Notes: a model not told the origin generated them from the sequence alone. A stretch of DNA of 30,261 nucleotides from CALWRM01 sp050309765 (GCA_050309765.1 JBNRMU010000140.1:1-30261); one strand, 5' to 3'. Shown: positions 14,955 to 24,490, numbered from the stretch's first letter. Numbers and translations are program-made.

Positions 14955-17900
14955 ATGCCGATTTGCTACGTAACGGGCCGCGCGGGCAGCGGCAAAACCA
15001 CATACATACTGCAGCAGGCCGTATCCTGCGCAAAAAACGGCGACAAGGTGCTGGTTTTAACGCCGGAACTGATGACGTTTGCCATGGAGCAGGCACTCAC
15101 CCGGGAGCTGCCGGTGCTTTGGAATGTGGAGGTGCTCTCTCCCAGCCGCCTGCTTGCGCGCGTGCGCGCGGAGGAAAGCGCTGTGCAGCCGCCGCTGCTG
15201 GACGATGCGGGCCGCGCAATGGCCCTGCGCGCGGCGGTGAGCGGGCTGAAGGGCAGGCTCAGCTATTTCAAAACGATGAGCGCCGGCCTGCTGGAAAAGC
15301 TGGTCGTTCTGCTGGAGGAAATAAAGGACGGCGAGCTGGGCGCCACCGGCTTGCGCCTGGCGGCGGACAGACTGCCGCAGGGCGGCATGCGCGATAAGCT
15401 CTACGACCTCGCGGCCATATTGGATGGCTACGAGGCTTTTCTTGCGGGCAAATACTTAGACGGCGCGGACGCGGTGGACCGCTTCTGCACACAGACAGGC
15501 AGCAGCGCTTTTTTGAAGGATTCCGTCGTGTTTGTGGACGGGTTCGACGTGCTGCCGCTCAAGACCTGCCGCCTGGTGCTCGCGCTGTGCTTGGCCTGCA
15601 AAGAGGTGACCATCAGCTTTAAAACGGACAGCAGATTCGGCCGCGACGAGGCGCTGTTTTCTCCCGTGCAGCAAAGCTACGAGTGCCTGCACCGCATGGT
15701 ATTGGAAAACGGCATTCCCTGGCAGAAAAAGGCGATGGAGGGCGGCCAGATAAGAAGCGCGGGCCTTGCCCATCTGGAAAGGGAGCTGTTCGCCCGCCCG
15801 ATGGCGCCTTATGCAGGCAAGGTGCAGGACATCGAGATCGTGGCCCTGCACGATGCGGAGCTGGAGGCCGAGCGCGCGGCGGGTGCCGTGGCAAGGCTCA
15901 TCCGTGAAAACGGCTTTCATCCGGAGGAGACGGCCGTCGTGTGCGTGCAGCCGGAGGAGTATGCCGCCGCGCTGGCGCGGGCCTTTATGCGGCGCGGCAT
16001 CCCGCTGTTTGCCGACGTTTCCTTCTGCTGTGCGTTCCATCCGGCGGCGCGGTATCTTTTAAGCGCCCTGGAGGCCGTGCGCCGTGGCTACCGGCAGGAG
16101 GACATGATCCGCTGCTTAAAGAGCGGCTTTGCGCCTCTGACCAAGACACAGCAGGATGAAACGGAAATCTACATACTGGAAAACGCCCTGCGCGGCAATG
16201 GCTTTTTGCGGTCTTGCGGGAGCAAACGCCAACAGATGGCTTTGAATTCCTTTATGACGCCGCTGGAATACCTGCGTGCGGAGGGCTTTGCCCGCAAGCA
16301 GAGCGTTCGCGAGTTTTGCCGCCTCTGTTACGGCTTTATGGAAAAAAGCGGCCTGCGCTCCCGCCTCAACCGCTCGATCCGCCGCTACGAGAACCAGGGC
16401 GATGCTTACCTTGCCGGCAGGTGCGCGCAGGTGTGGGACGAGACCATTCGCCTGCTGGACCAGGCGGTGGAGATCTGCGGGGATGAGCGCCTGGACCCGG
16501 GCGAGTTCATCCGCTTTTTGCGTACAGGACTGGAAAACATCGAGCTGATGGGCCTGCCGCAGAAAAAGTCTGCCGTTTATTTCGGCAGTGTGCGCCGCTT
16601 CAAGCCCGCGGGCAGGCTGCGCGCGTTAATCGTGTTGGGCGCAAACGACGGCGTTTTGCCCGAGGATGCGCGAGAGGATTCCCTGCTGGACGATAAAGAA
16701 CGGCGGCTTTTGCGCGCCGTGAAAGACGAATACGGCCTGGTGATCCGCGACGTTGAATCCGAGATGGAGCTTTCGCGCTTTTTGATCTACACGGCGCTGG
16801 CCGCACCGTCCGACAGGCTGATCGTAAGCTATTCCATGGCCTCCCTGGAGGGCAAGGCCCTGCAGCCCTCGTCCCTGATCAAGCGCCTGCGCCTGTTGTT
16901 CCCGGGGCTTGTCCTGGAGGGGGGCTTAGAGATAGACGATACGCTGTGGTACGCAAGTGAGATTACCGCAAAGCAGCAGCTGGAAGACGGCCTGCGCCGC
17001 AGCCTTTCCGCCGGACAGGCGGATGAGAGCGTCCGCACGCTGTATGCGGCCATGGCCGCCCATGCGCCGGAAGGGCTCAAAGAGGCCGTTCGCGCCATCC
17101 AAACGCCCGAAAGCGAGCAGAGCCTGACGCCCGGCCTTGCCGGAAGGCTGTACGGCAAAAACCGCACCAGCATCTCCAGGCTGGAGAGCTTTGCCTCCTG
17201 CCCGTACAGGCACTTTGTGGAGTATGGATTAAGGCCGCGCCAACTGCGCGAAAAGCCGGTGGATAGCCGCGATATTGGCACGGCTTACCACGATGCGATC
17301 GAAAACTTCGTGCGCGCCGTTTCCCACAGCGGCATCGGCTTTGACAGGATCACGGATGAGCAGAGCGATACGCTGATGGAAGCGGCGGCGCTGAAGTCCA
17401 TGGAGGCATTCCGCGGCCGCGGCGCGCTGGAAGGCGGACGCGGCCGGCAGACGGCGCGGCAGATGCTTTCCACCCTGCGCAGGGCGGGACGCACGCTGGT
17501 GTTCCAGCTGCGGCACAGCCGCTTTTTGCCCGTGGCGGAGGAACAGGCCTTCGGCTTTGAAAAAGGCGATCTGACATTGACGCTGGACGGCGGCGAGACG
17601 GTGAGCGTACACGGCCGCATCGATCGCGTGGACCTGTATGTGAGGGAGGACGGACAGAAGTACGTGCGCGTGGTGGACTACAAGTCCGGCAACGCGCTGC
17701 TGGACCTGTCCGGCGCCTATTACGGGGTCAGGCTGCAGCTGTTCGTGTATCTGGACGCGGTGCTCAACATGGAGGAGGCCAAGCCCGCCGGCGTGTTCTA
17801 TTTCAAGATCGGCGACCCCACGGTGGAAAAGGAAAAGCTTTCCGGAAGGAGCGCTTTGGAAGAAGTGGAAAAACAGCTGAGCCTCAAGGGTCTGGTGCTC

Positions 17901-18269
17901 AACGACATGCAGCTGATCCAAAGCATGTGCCGCCCGGAGGAGCTTTCCCGCATACTGCCCATTTCCCTCACCAAGGAAGGGGCTATCTCCAAGAATCAGC
18001 AGATGAACGCCCTGTCCGAGGGGGATTTCGATACGCTCAGGCGCTACACGCGGCTGAAGCTCAAACGGCTGTACGAGGAAATCCTGATGGGCCGTATCGA
18101 GGCGCGACCGCTCAGCCGCGGCGGCGAGGCGGTGCCCTGTGCCTACTGCCCGTACAAGGGCGTTTGCGGCATGGAAAGCAGCTGGCTGAAGACCACGGAA
18201 ATGACCGTGCAAAAGCGCGAGGCGCTGGATAAGATGGAGCAGGAGATAAAGGAGGAGGAGCATGCCTGA
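14955..18269 (+). CDS. addB: ATP-dependent helicase/nuclease subunit B (AddB)
   Basis: AddB is the second nuclease subunit of the AddAB complex, which resects double-strand breaks, recognises Chi and loads RecA. The 1104 residues are close to the usual 1150-1170. The N-terminus has Walker A GRAGSGKTT (8-16). The C-terminal nuclease domain has VVDYKSG (D908, K910) and later YYGVRLQLFVYLD. The Fe-S staple is complete: Cys749 (ASCPYRHF) plus Cys1062, Cys1065 and Cys1071 (C-x2-C-x5-C). AGGAAGG sits just before the start. It overlaps addA by 8 bases. Confidence 0.97.
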   Translation: MPICYVTGRAGSGKTTYILQQAVSCAKNGDKVLVLTPELMTFAMEQALTRELPVLWNVEVLSPSRLLARVRAEESAVQPPLLDDAGRAMALRAAVSGLKGRLSYFKTMSAGLLEKLVVLLEEIKDGELGATGLRLAADRLPQGGMRDKLYDLAAILDGYEAFLAGKYLDGADAVDRFCTQTGSSAFLKDSVVFVDGFDVLPLKTCRLVLALCLACKEVTISFKTDSRFGRDEALFSPVQQSYECLHRMVLENGIPWQKKAMEGGQIRSAGLAHLERELFARPMAPYAGKVQDIEIVALHDAELEAERAAGAVARLIRENGFHPEETAVVCVQPEEYAAALARAFMRRGIPLFADVSFCCAFHPAARYLLSALEAVRRGYRQEDMIRCLKSGFAPLTKTQQDETEIYILENALRGNGFLRSCGSKRQQMALNSFMTPLEYLRAEGFARKQSVREFCRLCYGFMEKSGLRSRLNRSIRRYENQGDAYLAGRCAQVWDETIRLLDQAVEICGDERLDPGEFIRFLRTGLENIELMGLPQKKSAVYFGSVRRFKPAGRLRALIVLGANDGVLPEDAREDSLLDDKERRLLRAVKDEYGLVIRDVESEMELSRFLIYTALAAPSDRLIVSYSMASLEGKALQPSSLIKRLRLLFPGLVLEGGLEIDDTLWYASEITAKQQLEDGLRRSLSAGQADESVRTLYAAMAAHAPEGLKEAVRAIQTPESEQSLTPGLAGRLYGKNRTSISRLESFASCPYRHFVEYGLRPRQLREKPVDSRDIGTAYHDAIENFVRAVSHSGIGFDRITDEQSDTLMEAAALKSMEAFRGRGALEGGRGRQTARQMLSTLRRAGRTLVFQLRHSRFLPVAEEQAFGFEKGDLTLTLDGGETVSVHGRIDRVDLYVREDGQKYVRVVDYKSGNALLDLSGAYYGVRLQLFVYLDAVLNMEEAKPAGVFYFKIGDPTVEKEKLSGRSALEEVEKQLSLKGLVLNDMQLIQSMCRPEELSRILPISLTKEGAISKNQQMNALSEGDFDTLRRYTRLKLKRLYEEILMGRIEARPLSRGGEAVPCAYCPYKGVCGMESSWLKTTEMTVQKREALDKMEQEIKEEEHA

Positions 18270-21200
18270 GTTTACCGCCCAGCAGCAGCGGGCGATCTAT
18301 GCGCGTGGCAGCGACCTTCTCGTCAGCGCAGCTGCGGGCTCCGGAAAAACGGCCGTTTTGGTGGAAAGGATTCTGCAGCTTTTGCGGGAGGGCACAGACC
18401 CCTCCGCGCTGCTGGTGGTCACCTTCACCCAGGCGGCGGCGGCCGAGATGCGCGAGCGCCTGCGCAGCGCCCTGGAGCGTCTGGCGGAAGGGGAGGAGCG
18501 CCTGCAGCACGCGCTGGACAGGCTGCCGCTTGCCTCCATCTCCACCATACATGCCTTCTGCAAGCAGCTGCTGGACGCCCATTTTGACCGCGTCGGCCTG
18601 GAGCCGGGCTTTCAGGTGGCGAGCGAGGACACATCGCAGATGATCCTTTCCCGCGCGCTGGAGGATACGCTGGATCAAATCTATCTGGACGACGATTGGA
18701 CAAATGCGCTCGCGCCCGTGGGCGACATGGACAAGCTGCGCCTGGAGATCAAAAGGCTGTACGTCTTTTTGATGAGCCAGCGCGCGCCGGAAGACTGGCT
18801 TGAAAACGCTCTTGCCCGCTACGAAACGGCCTGCGCCGATCCGGACGGGGCAGATTCGCCCTGGCGGCAGGAGCTGGATCTGACGGGAAACCGCCTTTTG
18901 CAGGAGGCGGCGGACCGCGTCCGGCAGGCGCTTTCCCTATGCGGGCAGATAGGCAGCCGCTACCTGGAAACCGTAAAGGACGATCTGATAAGGATCGAGG
19001 CGGCCCGCGCAGACAGGCAGTCGTCCATCGAGTTTGCACGCCTGCCCTCGATCCGCAGCAAGGACAAAACCGAAGAGGACGAAAGGGTCAAGGCCCTGCG
19101 CGACGGCTACAGAAAGCTTGCGCAGGAGGGTCTTAAATACCTGAAACCCACGGATGCGCAGGAGCAGAAGGAGCTTGTCTTCATGGCTGCTCCCCTGCGC
19201 GCCCTGGGCAGGGCGACGTTGCTGTTTGCCGAAACTTATGCTGCGCAAAAGCGCGAGGAGGCCTGCGTCGACTTTTCCGATCTGGAGCAGTTTGCCCTAA
19301 AGCTCCTCGAGGATGAGCAGATACTGGACGAGGTGCGCGAACGCTTCGAGCATGTGTTCGTGGACGAATACCAGGACTCCAGCGCCGTGCAGGAGGCGAT
19401 CCTAAGCCGCGTCGCCAGGCCGGGCACGCGCTTCCTGGTGGGCGACGTGAAGCAATCCATCTACCGTTTCCGCCAGGCGGAGCCGGATATTTTTCTTTCC
19501 CATGCCGAGCGCTTTGCCAAAGGGCAGGGCGGCAGGCTTTTGACCATCAACCGCAATTTCCGCTCCAATGCGGGCATTTTGCAGGCAGTGAACTTTGTCT
19601 TTTCGGCCTGCATGCAGGGCGGGGACGCGGAGATCGTTTACGACGATGCGGCCGCCCTGTATCCGGGGCTGGACAAGGGCGCGCCCAATCCCGTTCGCCT
19701 TTCCCTTGCGGTGCTCAAAAATGAGGAGGGCGAAGCGGATATCGAAGGGCAGGAGATCAGCCGTGCCCGGGCCGAGGCCCTGAACGCGGCGCGCCTTGTG
19801 CATGATTGCCTGGGCCTTCCCATCCGCCGGGAGGACGGCAGCAGCTATCCCGCCGATTTTAGGGACATCGTGCTGCTTTTGCGCTCGCCGCGTAGGCTGA
19901 TTTCCATCTTCCAGGAGACACTGGCCGCCCAGGGCATTCCCGTGTACGCCGAGGCGGGCGGCGAATATTTCGACACCTGGGAGGTGCGCGCGGCACTGGA
20001 TTACCTGACCGCGCTGGACAATCCGCGCAAGGACGTACCCTTGCTTGGCGCGCTGCGGGGCCTGGGCGGTTTTTCCGCCGAGGAGCTTGCCCGCATCCGC
20101 CTGATGGGCACGGGCCTTAGCTGGTACAGCTGCTTAAAGCTATACATAGACCGCGGTGAGGACAAAGAGCTGCGGGAAAAGCTGCGCGTTTTTTGCGACA
20201 GGCTTTATCAGCACCGTCAGCGCTCCGTAAGCGGCGGCGTATCCGAGCTTTTGATCCAGGTGCTGGAGGAAACGGGCTTTGTGCAGCGCTGCCTGGGCCT
20301 TCCGCACGGAAAGACGCGGCAGGCAAACCTGCAGGCGTTGTGCCTGCATGCGGCCGCCTTCGACGCGCCGCAGACCAATCTGAGCGATTTCCTTCGGCAG
20401 AGCGCCTTTTCCTCCCGGCGCGGCCGCGAGGGCGACACGCCCACGCTGACCGAGCGCGACAACGTGGTGCGCATTTTGAGCGTGCACAAATCCAAGGGCC
20501 TGCAGTTCCCCATCGTGATCGGCTGCGGCCTTGCCCGCGCCTTTAACTTTGGCACGGAGAAGGACGAGGAAACCGGCATCGGCTCCACGTTGCAATTGGA
20601 TGCGCAGATGGGCCTTGGGCTGGACTTTTTCGATCCTGCCGAGCGCGTGCATGCCCAGACCATTGCCACACGCGCCATACTGGAAAAGAAGCGCCGCCAG
20701 GAGATCGCCGAGGAAATGCGCATCCTGTACGTTCTGATGACCAGGCCGACGGACCATCTCGTGCTCTCCGGCGTGGTGAACGACGCTTACGCCTGCGCGG
20801 ACGAATGGGCCGCTGCGAAAAATAGCCGCGCCAGGTGCATGCTGGACTGGATCGCAAGGCCGCTGATGCGCCATCCGGACGCGGAAAAGCTGCGCGCATA
20901 CTGCACGCTGCCGCCGGATACCCATCAGGAGAGGAGCCGCTGGCAGATCGAATGGGTGTTCGCCGACGAGCTGATGCGCCAGGAGCAGGAGGAAAGGATC
21001 GAGCGCCTGCCCCAGCTGCTGGCAGAGCTTGCAGAATCGGCCCAAAGCGTGCCGCCGGATCCCTTTGCACCCGTTTTGCCGCCGGAGGATATGCAGGCGG
21101 AAAACGCGCCGCAGAAACAATCCGTTCTGCAGAGCATACACTGGGGAGAGAGGGACGCGGACTTTATCCATTCCCGTCCCGCCTTTTTGCAAAGCCTGCG

Positions 21201-21699
21201 CAAGGAGCTCACCCCGACGGAAAAGGGCAGCGCCATGCACGAGGCCATGCGCATGCTGGAGCTTGCGCCCCTGCGCGGAAAGGACGAACAAGCCCTGCGG
21301 GACGCTATTTGCCGGCAGATGGACGCGCTGCTGCAACAGGGCCGCCTGAACGCCCAGCAGCGGGCGGCCATCGAAGAAGACAAGCTTTGCCGCTTTTTCC
21401 TTTGTCCCATTGGGCAGGCGATGCTGGGCTCCAAGCAGGTGCGGCGCGAGCAGTCCTTTGTGCGGCGGGAGGAAAACGGCGGCCTGGTGCAGGGCATCAT
21501 CGACCTTTGCTTTGAAACGGGAAACGGCTGGGTGCTCGTGGACTACAAGACCGACCGCAACGGCCTGAAAAACGAAGAGGTGATCGCCCGCCACGGCGCG
21601 CAGATCGAAAAATACGCCCAGGCGATGGAAGGCGCCGGCCTTTGCGTGTGCAAAAAGGCGGTATTTCTCTTTGCCGTGGGCAGGGCAGTGTATTTATAA
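18262..21699 (+). CDS. addA: ATP-dependent helicase/nuclease subunit A (AddA)
   Basis: AddA supplies the UvrD-type 3'-5' helicase and one nuclease domain of AddAB. The 1145 residues include Walker A AAAGSGKT (23-30), motif II DEYQDSS (368-374), motif III region VGDVKQSIYRFR, a later VRILSVHKSKGLQFP and LYVLMTRP motif VI region, and the C-terminal nuclease motif DYKTD (D1094, K1096). It is slightly shorter than the B. subtilis protein (1232) but all motifs are intact. The start lies inside addB, with GGAGGAGG upstream, so synthesis of the two subunits is coupled. Confidence 0.97.
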   Translation: MPEFTAQQQRAIYARGSDLLVSAAAGSGKTAVLVERILQLLREGTDPSALLVVTFTQAAAAEMRERLRSALERLAEGEERLQHALDRLPLASISTIHAFCKQLLDAHFDRVGLEPGFQVASEDTSQMILSRALEDTLDQIYLDDDWTNALAPVGDMDKLRLEIKRLYVFLMSQRAPEDWLENALARYETACADPDGADSPWRQELDLTGNRLLQEAADRVRQALSLCGQIGSRYLETVKDDLIRIEAARADRQSSIEFARLPSIRSKDKTEEDERVKALRDGYRKLAQEGLKYLKPTDAQEQKELVFMAAPLRALGRATLLFAETYAAQKREEACVDFSDLEQFALKLLEDEQILDEVRERFEHVFVDEYQDSSAVQEAILSRVARPGTRFLVGDVKQSIYRFRQAEPDIFLSHAERFAKGQGGRLLTINRNFRSNAGILQAVNFVFSACMQGGDAEIVYDDAAALYPGLDKGAPNPVRLSLAVLKNEEGEADIEGQEISRARAEALNAARLVHDCLGLPIRREDGSSYPADFRDIVLLLRSPRRLISIFQETLAAQGIPVYAEAGGEYFDTWEVRAALDYLTALDNPRKDVPLLGALRGLGGFSAEELARIRLMGTGLSWYSCLKLYIDRGEDKELREKLRVFCDRLYQHRQRSVSGGVSELLIQVLEETGFVQRCLGLPHGKTRQANLQALCLHAAAFDAPQTNLSDFLRQSAFSSRRGREGDTPTLTERDNVVRILSVHKSKGLQFPIVIGCGLARAFNFGTEKDEETGIGSTLQLDAQMGLGLDFFDPAERVHAQTIATRAILEKKRRQEIAEEMRILYVLMTRPTDHLVLSGVVNDAYACADEWAAAKNSRARCMLDWIARPLMRHPDAEKLRAYCTLPPDTHQERSRWQIEWVFADELMRQEQEERIERLPQLLAELAESAQSVPPDPFAPVLPPEDMQAENAPQKQSVLQSIHWGERDADFIHSRPAFLQSLRKELTPTEKGSAMHEAMRMLELAPLRGKDEQALRDAICRQMDALLQQGRLNAQQRAAIEEDKLCRFFLCPIGQAMLGSKQVRREQSFVRREENGGLVQGIIDLCFETGNGWVLVDYKTDRNGLKNEEVIARHGAQIEKYAQAMEGAGLCVCKKAVFLFAVGRAVYL

Positions 21700-21720
21700 G
21701 GAATCTGGAGGGAATGAAGG

Positions 21721-22905
21721 ATGAGCTGGCTTGTGCGCCGCTTCGTACCCGATTGTGATAAGGTGGACAACCAGCGCGTGCGCGAAGCGTACGGTAAGCT
21801 GACGGGCACCGTGGGCATGATCGTGAATCTCCTGCTCAGCGGGCTCAAGTTTTTGACCGGCTGGATGGCGGGCTCCGTCTCGGCCATGGCGGATGCGGCC
21901 AACAACTTATCCGATGCGGCCTCCTCTCTCATCACCATCTTAAGCTTTAAGCTGGCGGCAAAGCCCGCGGATGCGGAGCACCCCTTTGGGCACAGCCGCA
22001 TCGAATACATCGCCTCCATGGCGGTGGCGTTCATCATCTTTATCCTGGCGTTTGAGCTTTTGAAAGGCTCTGTGGAGAAGATCATAAACCCCGAGCTTGC
22101 GCAGCTCAACGTTTATCTGGCGTTGGCCCTGATGCTTTCCATCGCCGCAAAGCTGTGGCTGTGCTTTTTCAACCGGCGCCTTGGCAAAAAGATCGATTCT
22201 TCCGTGATGCGGGCAACAGCAGCCGATTCGCTCTCCGACGTGTACGCAAGCTCGGCCGTGCTTATCTGTCAGCTCTTAAGCCCGCTTCTGCATTTTTCGC
22301 TCGACGGATATGTGGGCCTAGTGGTGGTAGCGCTGATCGTCAAGGCCGGGATAGACGTTCTGCACGAGGCGCTGGATAAGCTGCTTGGGCAGGCGCCTGC
22401 GCAGGAAACGATCGACCTGATCGCCCGCCATATCCTGAGCCATCCGGGCGTGTACGGCATGCACGATCTTGTGCTGCACAGCTACGGCCCGGGCAGGCAT
22501 TTTGCCAGCGTGCACGTGGAGGTGGACGCGGGGGAGGACATACTCAAAAGCCACGATATGATCGACAACATCGAGCGCGAGATGATCGTGGACCACGGCA
22601 TCCATCTGGTGATCCATTTGGACCCCGTCGTCCATGACGAAAGGACCACAAAGAACCGCCAGCGCGTGCAGAAGGTGCTTGAAGGCATCGATCCTGCGCT
22701 CACCATGCACGATTTTCGCATGGTGGAGGGGCCGACGCACACCAACCTCATCTTCGATGTGGTGGTGCCGCCCGAGTTTCCCATCCAGGCGGCAGAGCTG
22801 CAAAAGCGCATCATCCAGGGTGTGCGCGCGCTTAATAAGGACTATTATGCCGTCGTTACCCTGGACAGCGACTATACGGGTACGCCAAGCAACAAAACAC
22901 ATTGA
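21721..22905 (+). CDS. Cation diffusion facilitator, possibly manganese-type
   Basis: A 394-residue CDF exporter with six membrane segments in the first 210 residues and a long cytoplasmic C-terminal part carrying what looks like two ferredoxin-like regulatory domains. The transmembrane metal site reads N61-x3-D65 in segment 2 and D169-x3-D173 in segment 5. Zinc CDFs normally have H/D-x3-D pairs with histidine, whereas Asn-Asp/Asp-Asp sites are reported for MntE-type manganese exporters, so Mn(II) is the better guess. EHPFGHSRIEY after segment 2 is a family hallmark. It follows addA by 21 bases with GGAGGG upstream and no separate promoter visible, so it may ride on the addBA transcript. Confidence 0.9.
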   Translation: MSWLVRRFVPDCDKVDNQRVREAYGKLTGTVGMIVNLLLSGLKFLTGWMAGSVSAMADAANNLSDAASSLITILSFKLAAKPADAEHPFGHSRIEYIASMAVAFIIFILAFELLKGSVEKIINPELAQLNVYLALALMLSIAAKLWLCFFNRRLGKKIDSSVMRATAADSLSDVYASSAVLICQLLSPLLHFSLDGYVGLVVVALIVKAGIDVLHEALDKLLGQAPAQETIDLIARHILSHPGVYGMHDLVLHSYGPGRHFASVHVEVDAGEDILKSHDMIDNIEREMIVDHGIHLVIHLDPVVHDERTTKNRQRVQKVLEGIDPALTMHDFRMVEGPTHTNLIFDVVVPPEFPIQAAELQKRIIQGVRALNKDYYAVVTLDSDYTGTPSNKTH

Positions 22906-22913
22906 GAAAGCAT

Positions 22914-22947
22914 GCGGCGGAGTGGGTTTTCCGCCGCTTCTCTTTTT
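22914..22947 (+). terminator. Terminator after the CDF gene
   Basis: An 8-bp stem GCGGCGGA/TCCGCCGC with an 8-base loop is followed by TTCTCTTTTT. Confidence 0.85.
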
Positions 22948-23004
22948 ACGGCAGCAAGCTTTCTGCATCTTGCCCGCCGAATTGGACCACTTGCCGCAAA
23001 AACA

Positions 23005-23033
23005 GGGACAGGAATTGGATCCTGCCGTATACT
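23005..23033 (+). promoter_or_regulatory. Promoter of the LytTR operon with inverted repeat in the spacer
   Basis: GGGACA, 17 bases, TATACT, 40 bases before the LytTR start. The inverted repeat CAGGA-N6-TCCTG (23009-23024) runs from the end of the -35 into the spacer, a usual place for a repressor or autoregulator to bind. Confidence 0.45.
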
Positions 23034-23073
23034 TTAGCTGTGCAGACACAGAAGGAAAGAAGGTGACCGAAAC

Positions 23074-23514
23074 ATGCGCGTGAAGATCGAGATTTTGCCG
23101 GAGGCAACGCAGCCCTACGCCGTGCTTTACACAAGCGAGCTCACCAAGGAGGTGCGGCAGGCGGCGGCTCTGCTGGAAGGCGAAACGTCCGGCGGCTTTG
23201 TGACCGTGACGGAGAATGAGCGCATCCACGTCCTGCGGCCGGAGGATGTGTACATGGTGCGCGTGGAAAACGAGAAAACCTGCGTATATGTCAAGGACAA
23301 GACCTATGTGAGCACAAAGCGCCTTTATGAATTTGAGGAGGCGCTCGGCAACGGCTTTTTGCGCATCTCAAAGTCCGCGCTGGTCAATCTTTCCCATCTG
23401 AGCTGCGTGGAACCCAACCTGGGCGGGCTGATGGAGCTGGTGCTCAAAAACGGCCTGCGCGAGTACATCTCGCGCAAGTATCTGCCCGCGTTCAAGGCGT
23501 ATCTGGGACTGTAA
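23074..23514 (+). CDS. LytTR-domain transcriptional regulator without receiver domain
   Basis: The 146 residues end in a LytTR DNA-binding domain (about 45-146): EDVYMVRVENEKTCVYV, the conserved YEFEEAL and then FLRISKSALVNLSHL, and a final EYISRKYLPAFKAYL. There is no receiver or membrane domain. Such stand-alone LytTR proteins are paired with a membrane inhibitor in LytTR regulatory systems (HdrRM and BrsRM of Streptococcus mutans). The gene directly downstream is exactly such a partner. These regulators normally activate their own operon. The start has GAAAGAAGGTG upstream. Confidence 0.92.
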   Translation: MRVKIEILPEATQPYAVLYTSELTKEVRQAAALLEGETSGGFVTVTENERIHVLRPEDVYMVRVENEKTCVYVKDKTYVSTKRLYEFEEALGNGFLRISKSALVNLSHLSCVEPNLGGLMELVLKNGLREYISRKYLPAFKAYLGL

Positions 23515-23529
23515 GGGGAGGCGTTTTTA

Positions 23530-23967
23530 ATGAGAAAAGTGCTTGGTGCGGCCTGGAACGGCATCAGCATTGCCTGCGCGGTGTTTGTGCTGTTTTGCAT
23601 CATCTTCGGCCTGGCAAACGGTACGGAAAAGTTTGCCAGCGGCTACGGCATGGTCCGCATGGGACTGCGGGTGCTTTTGATCGGCCTGGGCTTTGGCCTG
23701 CCCTCGTGTATCTACGAAACGAAGCTGAGCTGGGGGCTCAAGGTGCTCATCCACATGGGCACCGGCTGCGCGGTGATGATAGCGGCCTCCGTCTGGGGCG
23801 GCGGCTGGATCAACAGCGAGATGGGCTGGCCCCTGATCGCGCTCATCCTGCTGATGCAGGTGGGCTCGGCGTTTGCCATCTGGGGCGGGCAGGTGCTGCA
23901 TGCCAGGGCGCTCGCCCGGCGCATGAACGAAAAGATTGCCCAAAAGAACCCGCAGGCGGATGAATAA
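23530..23967 (+). CDS. DUF3021-family membrane protein, likely LytTR inhibitor partner
   Basis: This 145-residue protein has four hydrophobic segments and the DUF3021 layout, with a short polar C-terminus (ARRMNEKIAQKNPQ). It starts 15 bases after the LytTR stop, with GGGGAGG upstream of the ATG. In known LytTR regulatory systems the small membrane protein holds its partner regulator inactive until a signal arrives. The signal here is unknown. The pair is closed by a strong terminator, so it forms an isolated two-gene unit. Confidence 0.85.
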   Translation: MRKVLGAAWNGISIACAVFVLFCIIFGLANGTEKFASGYGMVRMGLRVLLIGLGFGLPSCIYETKLSWGLKVLIHMGTGCAVMIAASVWGGGWINSEMGWPLIALILLMQVGSAFAIWGGQVLHARALARRMNEKIAQKNPQADE

Positions 23968-23980
23968 ACAAACGACACAC

Positions 23981-24014
23981 AAAAACCGACGTGAAATGTC
24001 TCACGTCGGTTTTT
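23981..24014. terminator. Bidirectional terminator between DUF3021 gene and smpB
   Basis: A perfect 14-bp inverted repeat (AAAAACCGACGTGA/TCACGTCGGTTTTT) with a 6-base loop has T-runs on both strands, suited to this convergent junction. Confidence 0.93.
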
Positions 24015-24028
24015 GTATGGGCGATTTA

Positions 24029-24490
24029 TCAGCGGTTCGCGTCGCGAAAATGCCGCTCGATGTCGCGGCGGGCGTCCTTTTCCGCCATGGCGTCGCGCTT
24101 ATCGTACAGCTTTTTGCCCTTGCACAGGGCAATCTCCAGTTTGACAAGGCCATCCTTCAGATAGATTTTAAGGGGCACGATGGCATAGCCCTGCTGCATC
24201 ACCTGCGCGCCAAGGCGCATGATCTCGCGCTTGTGCAAAAGCAGTCTGCGCGAACGCATGGGGTCCTTGTTGAAGATGTTGCCTTTTTCGTAGGGGGAGA
24301 TGTGCATGCCGTGCAGCCAGGCCTGCCGATCGCGGATCTCGATGTAGCTGTCGCGCAGGTTGAGCCTGCCCAGGCGGATGGATTTGACCTCCGTGCCGAA
24401 CAGCTCGATACCGGCCTCAAAGCTATCCTCGACGAAGTAATCGTGCCAGGCCTTGCGGTTTTGCGCCAGCAGCTTTACGTGTTCGGGCAT
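24029..24490 (-). CDS. smpB: SsrA (tmRNA)-binding protein SmpB
   Basis: SmpB binds tmRNA and brings it to stalled ribosomes for trans-translation. The 153 residues match the family length. Visible hallmarks are the N-terminal AQNRKAWHDYFVEDSFEAGI, LFGTEVKSIR, the YIEI strand, and the basic C-terminal tail KKLYDKRDAMAEKD with RDIERHFRD. The start at 24490 follows AAGGAGG by 8 bases. An in-frame upstream extension runs into the neighbouring gene and is rejected. The ssrA gene is not in this window; in many Firmicutes it lies downstream of smpB, but here the terminator follows at once. Confidence 0.97.
   Translation of the reverse strand: MPEHVKLLAQNRKAWHDYFVEDSFEAGIELFGTEVKSIRLGRLNLRDSYIEIRDRQAWLHGMHISPYEKGNIFNKDPMRSRRLLLHKREIMRLGAQVMQQGYAIVPLKIYLKDGLVKLEIALCKGKKLYDKRDAMAEKDARRDIERHFRDANR

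Noticed and set aside
17229..18263. 344-codon minus-strand open frame inside addB
   Set aside because: It is antisense to the conserved nuclease and Fe-S region of AddB; no independent support.
20140..21594. 484-codon open frame on the minus strand inside addA
   Set aside because: It lies wholly antisense to addA, has no SD and gives a low-complexity product without motifs.
22948..23073. LytTR-type direct repeat upstream of the LytTR gene
   Set aside because: No pair of repeats with the usual spacing was convincing; only the inverted repeat in the promoter spacer was kept.
23968..24030. tmRNA gene near smpB
   Set aside because: The space holds only the 34-base terminator; no tRNA-like ends or tag-coding frame are present.
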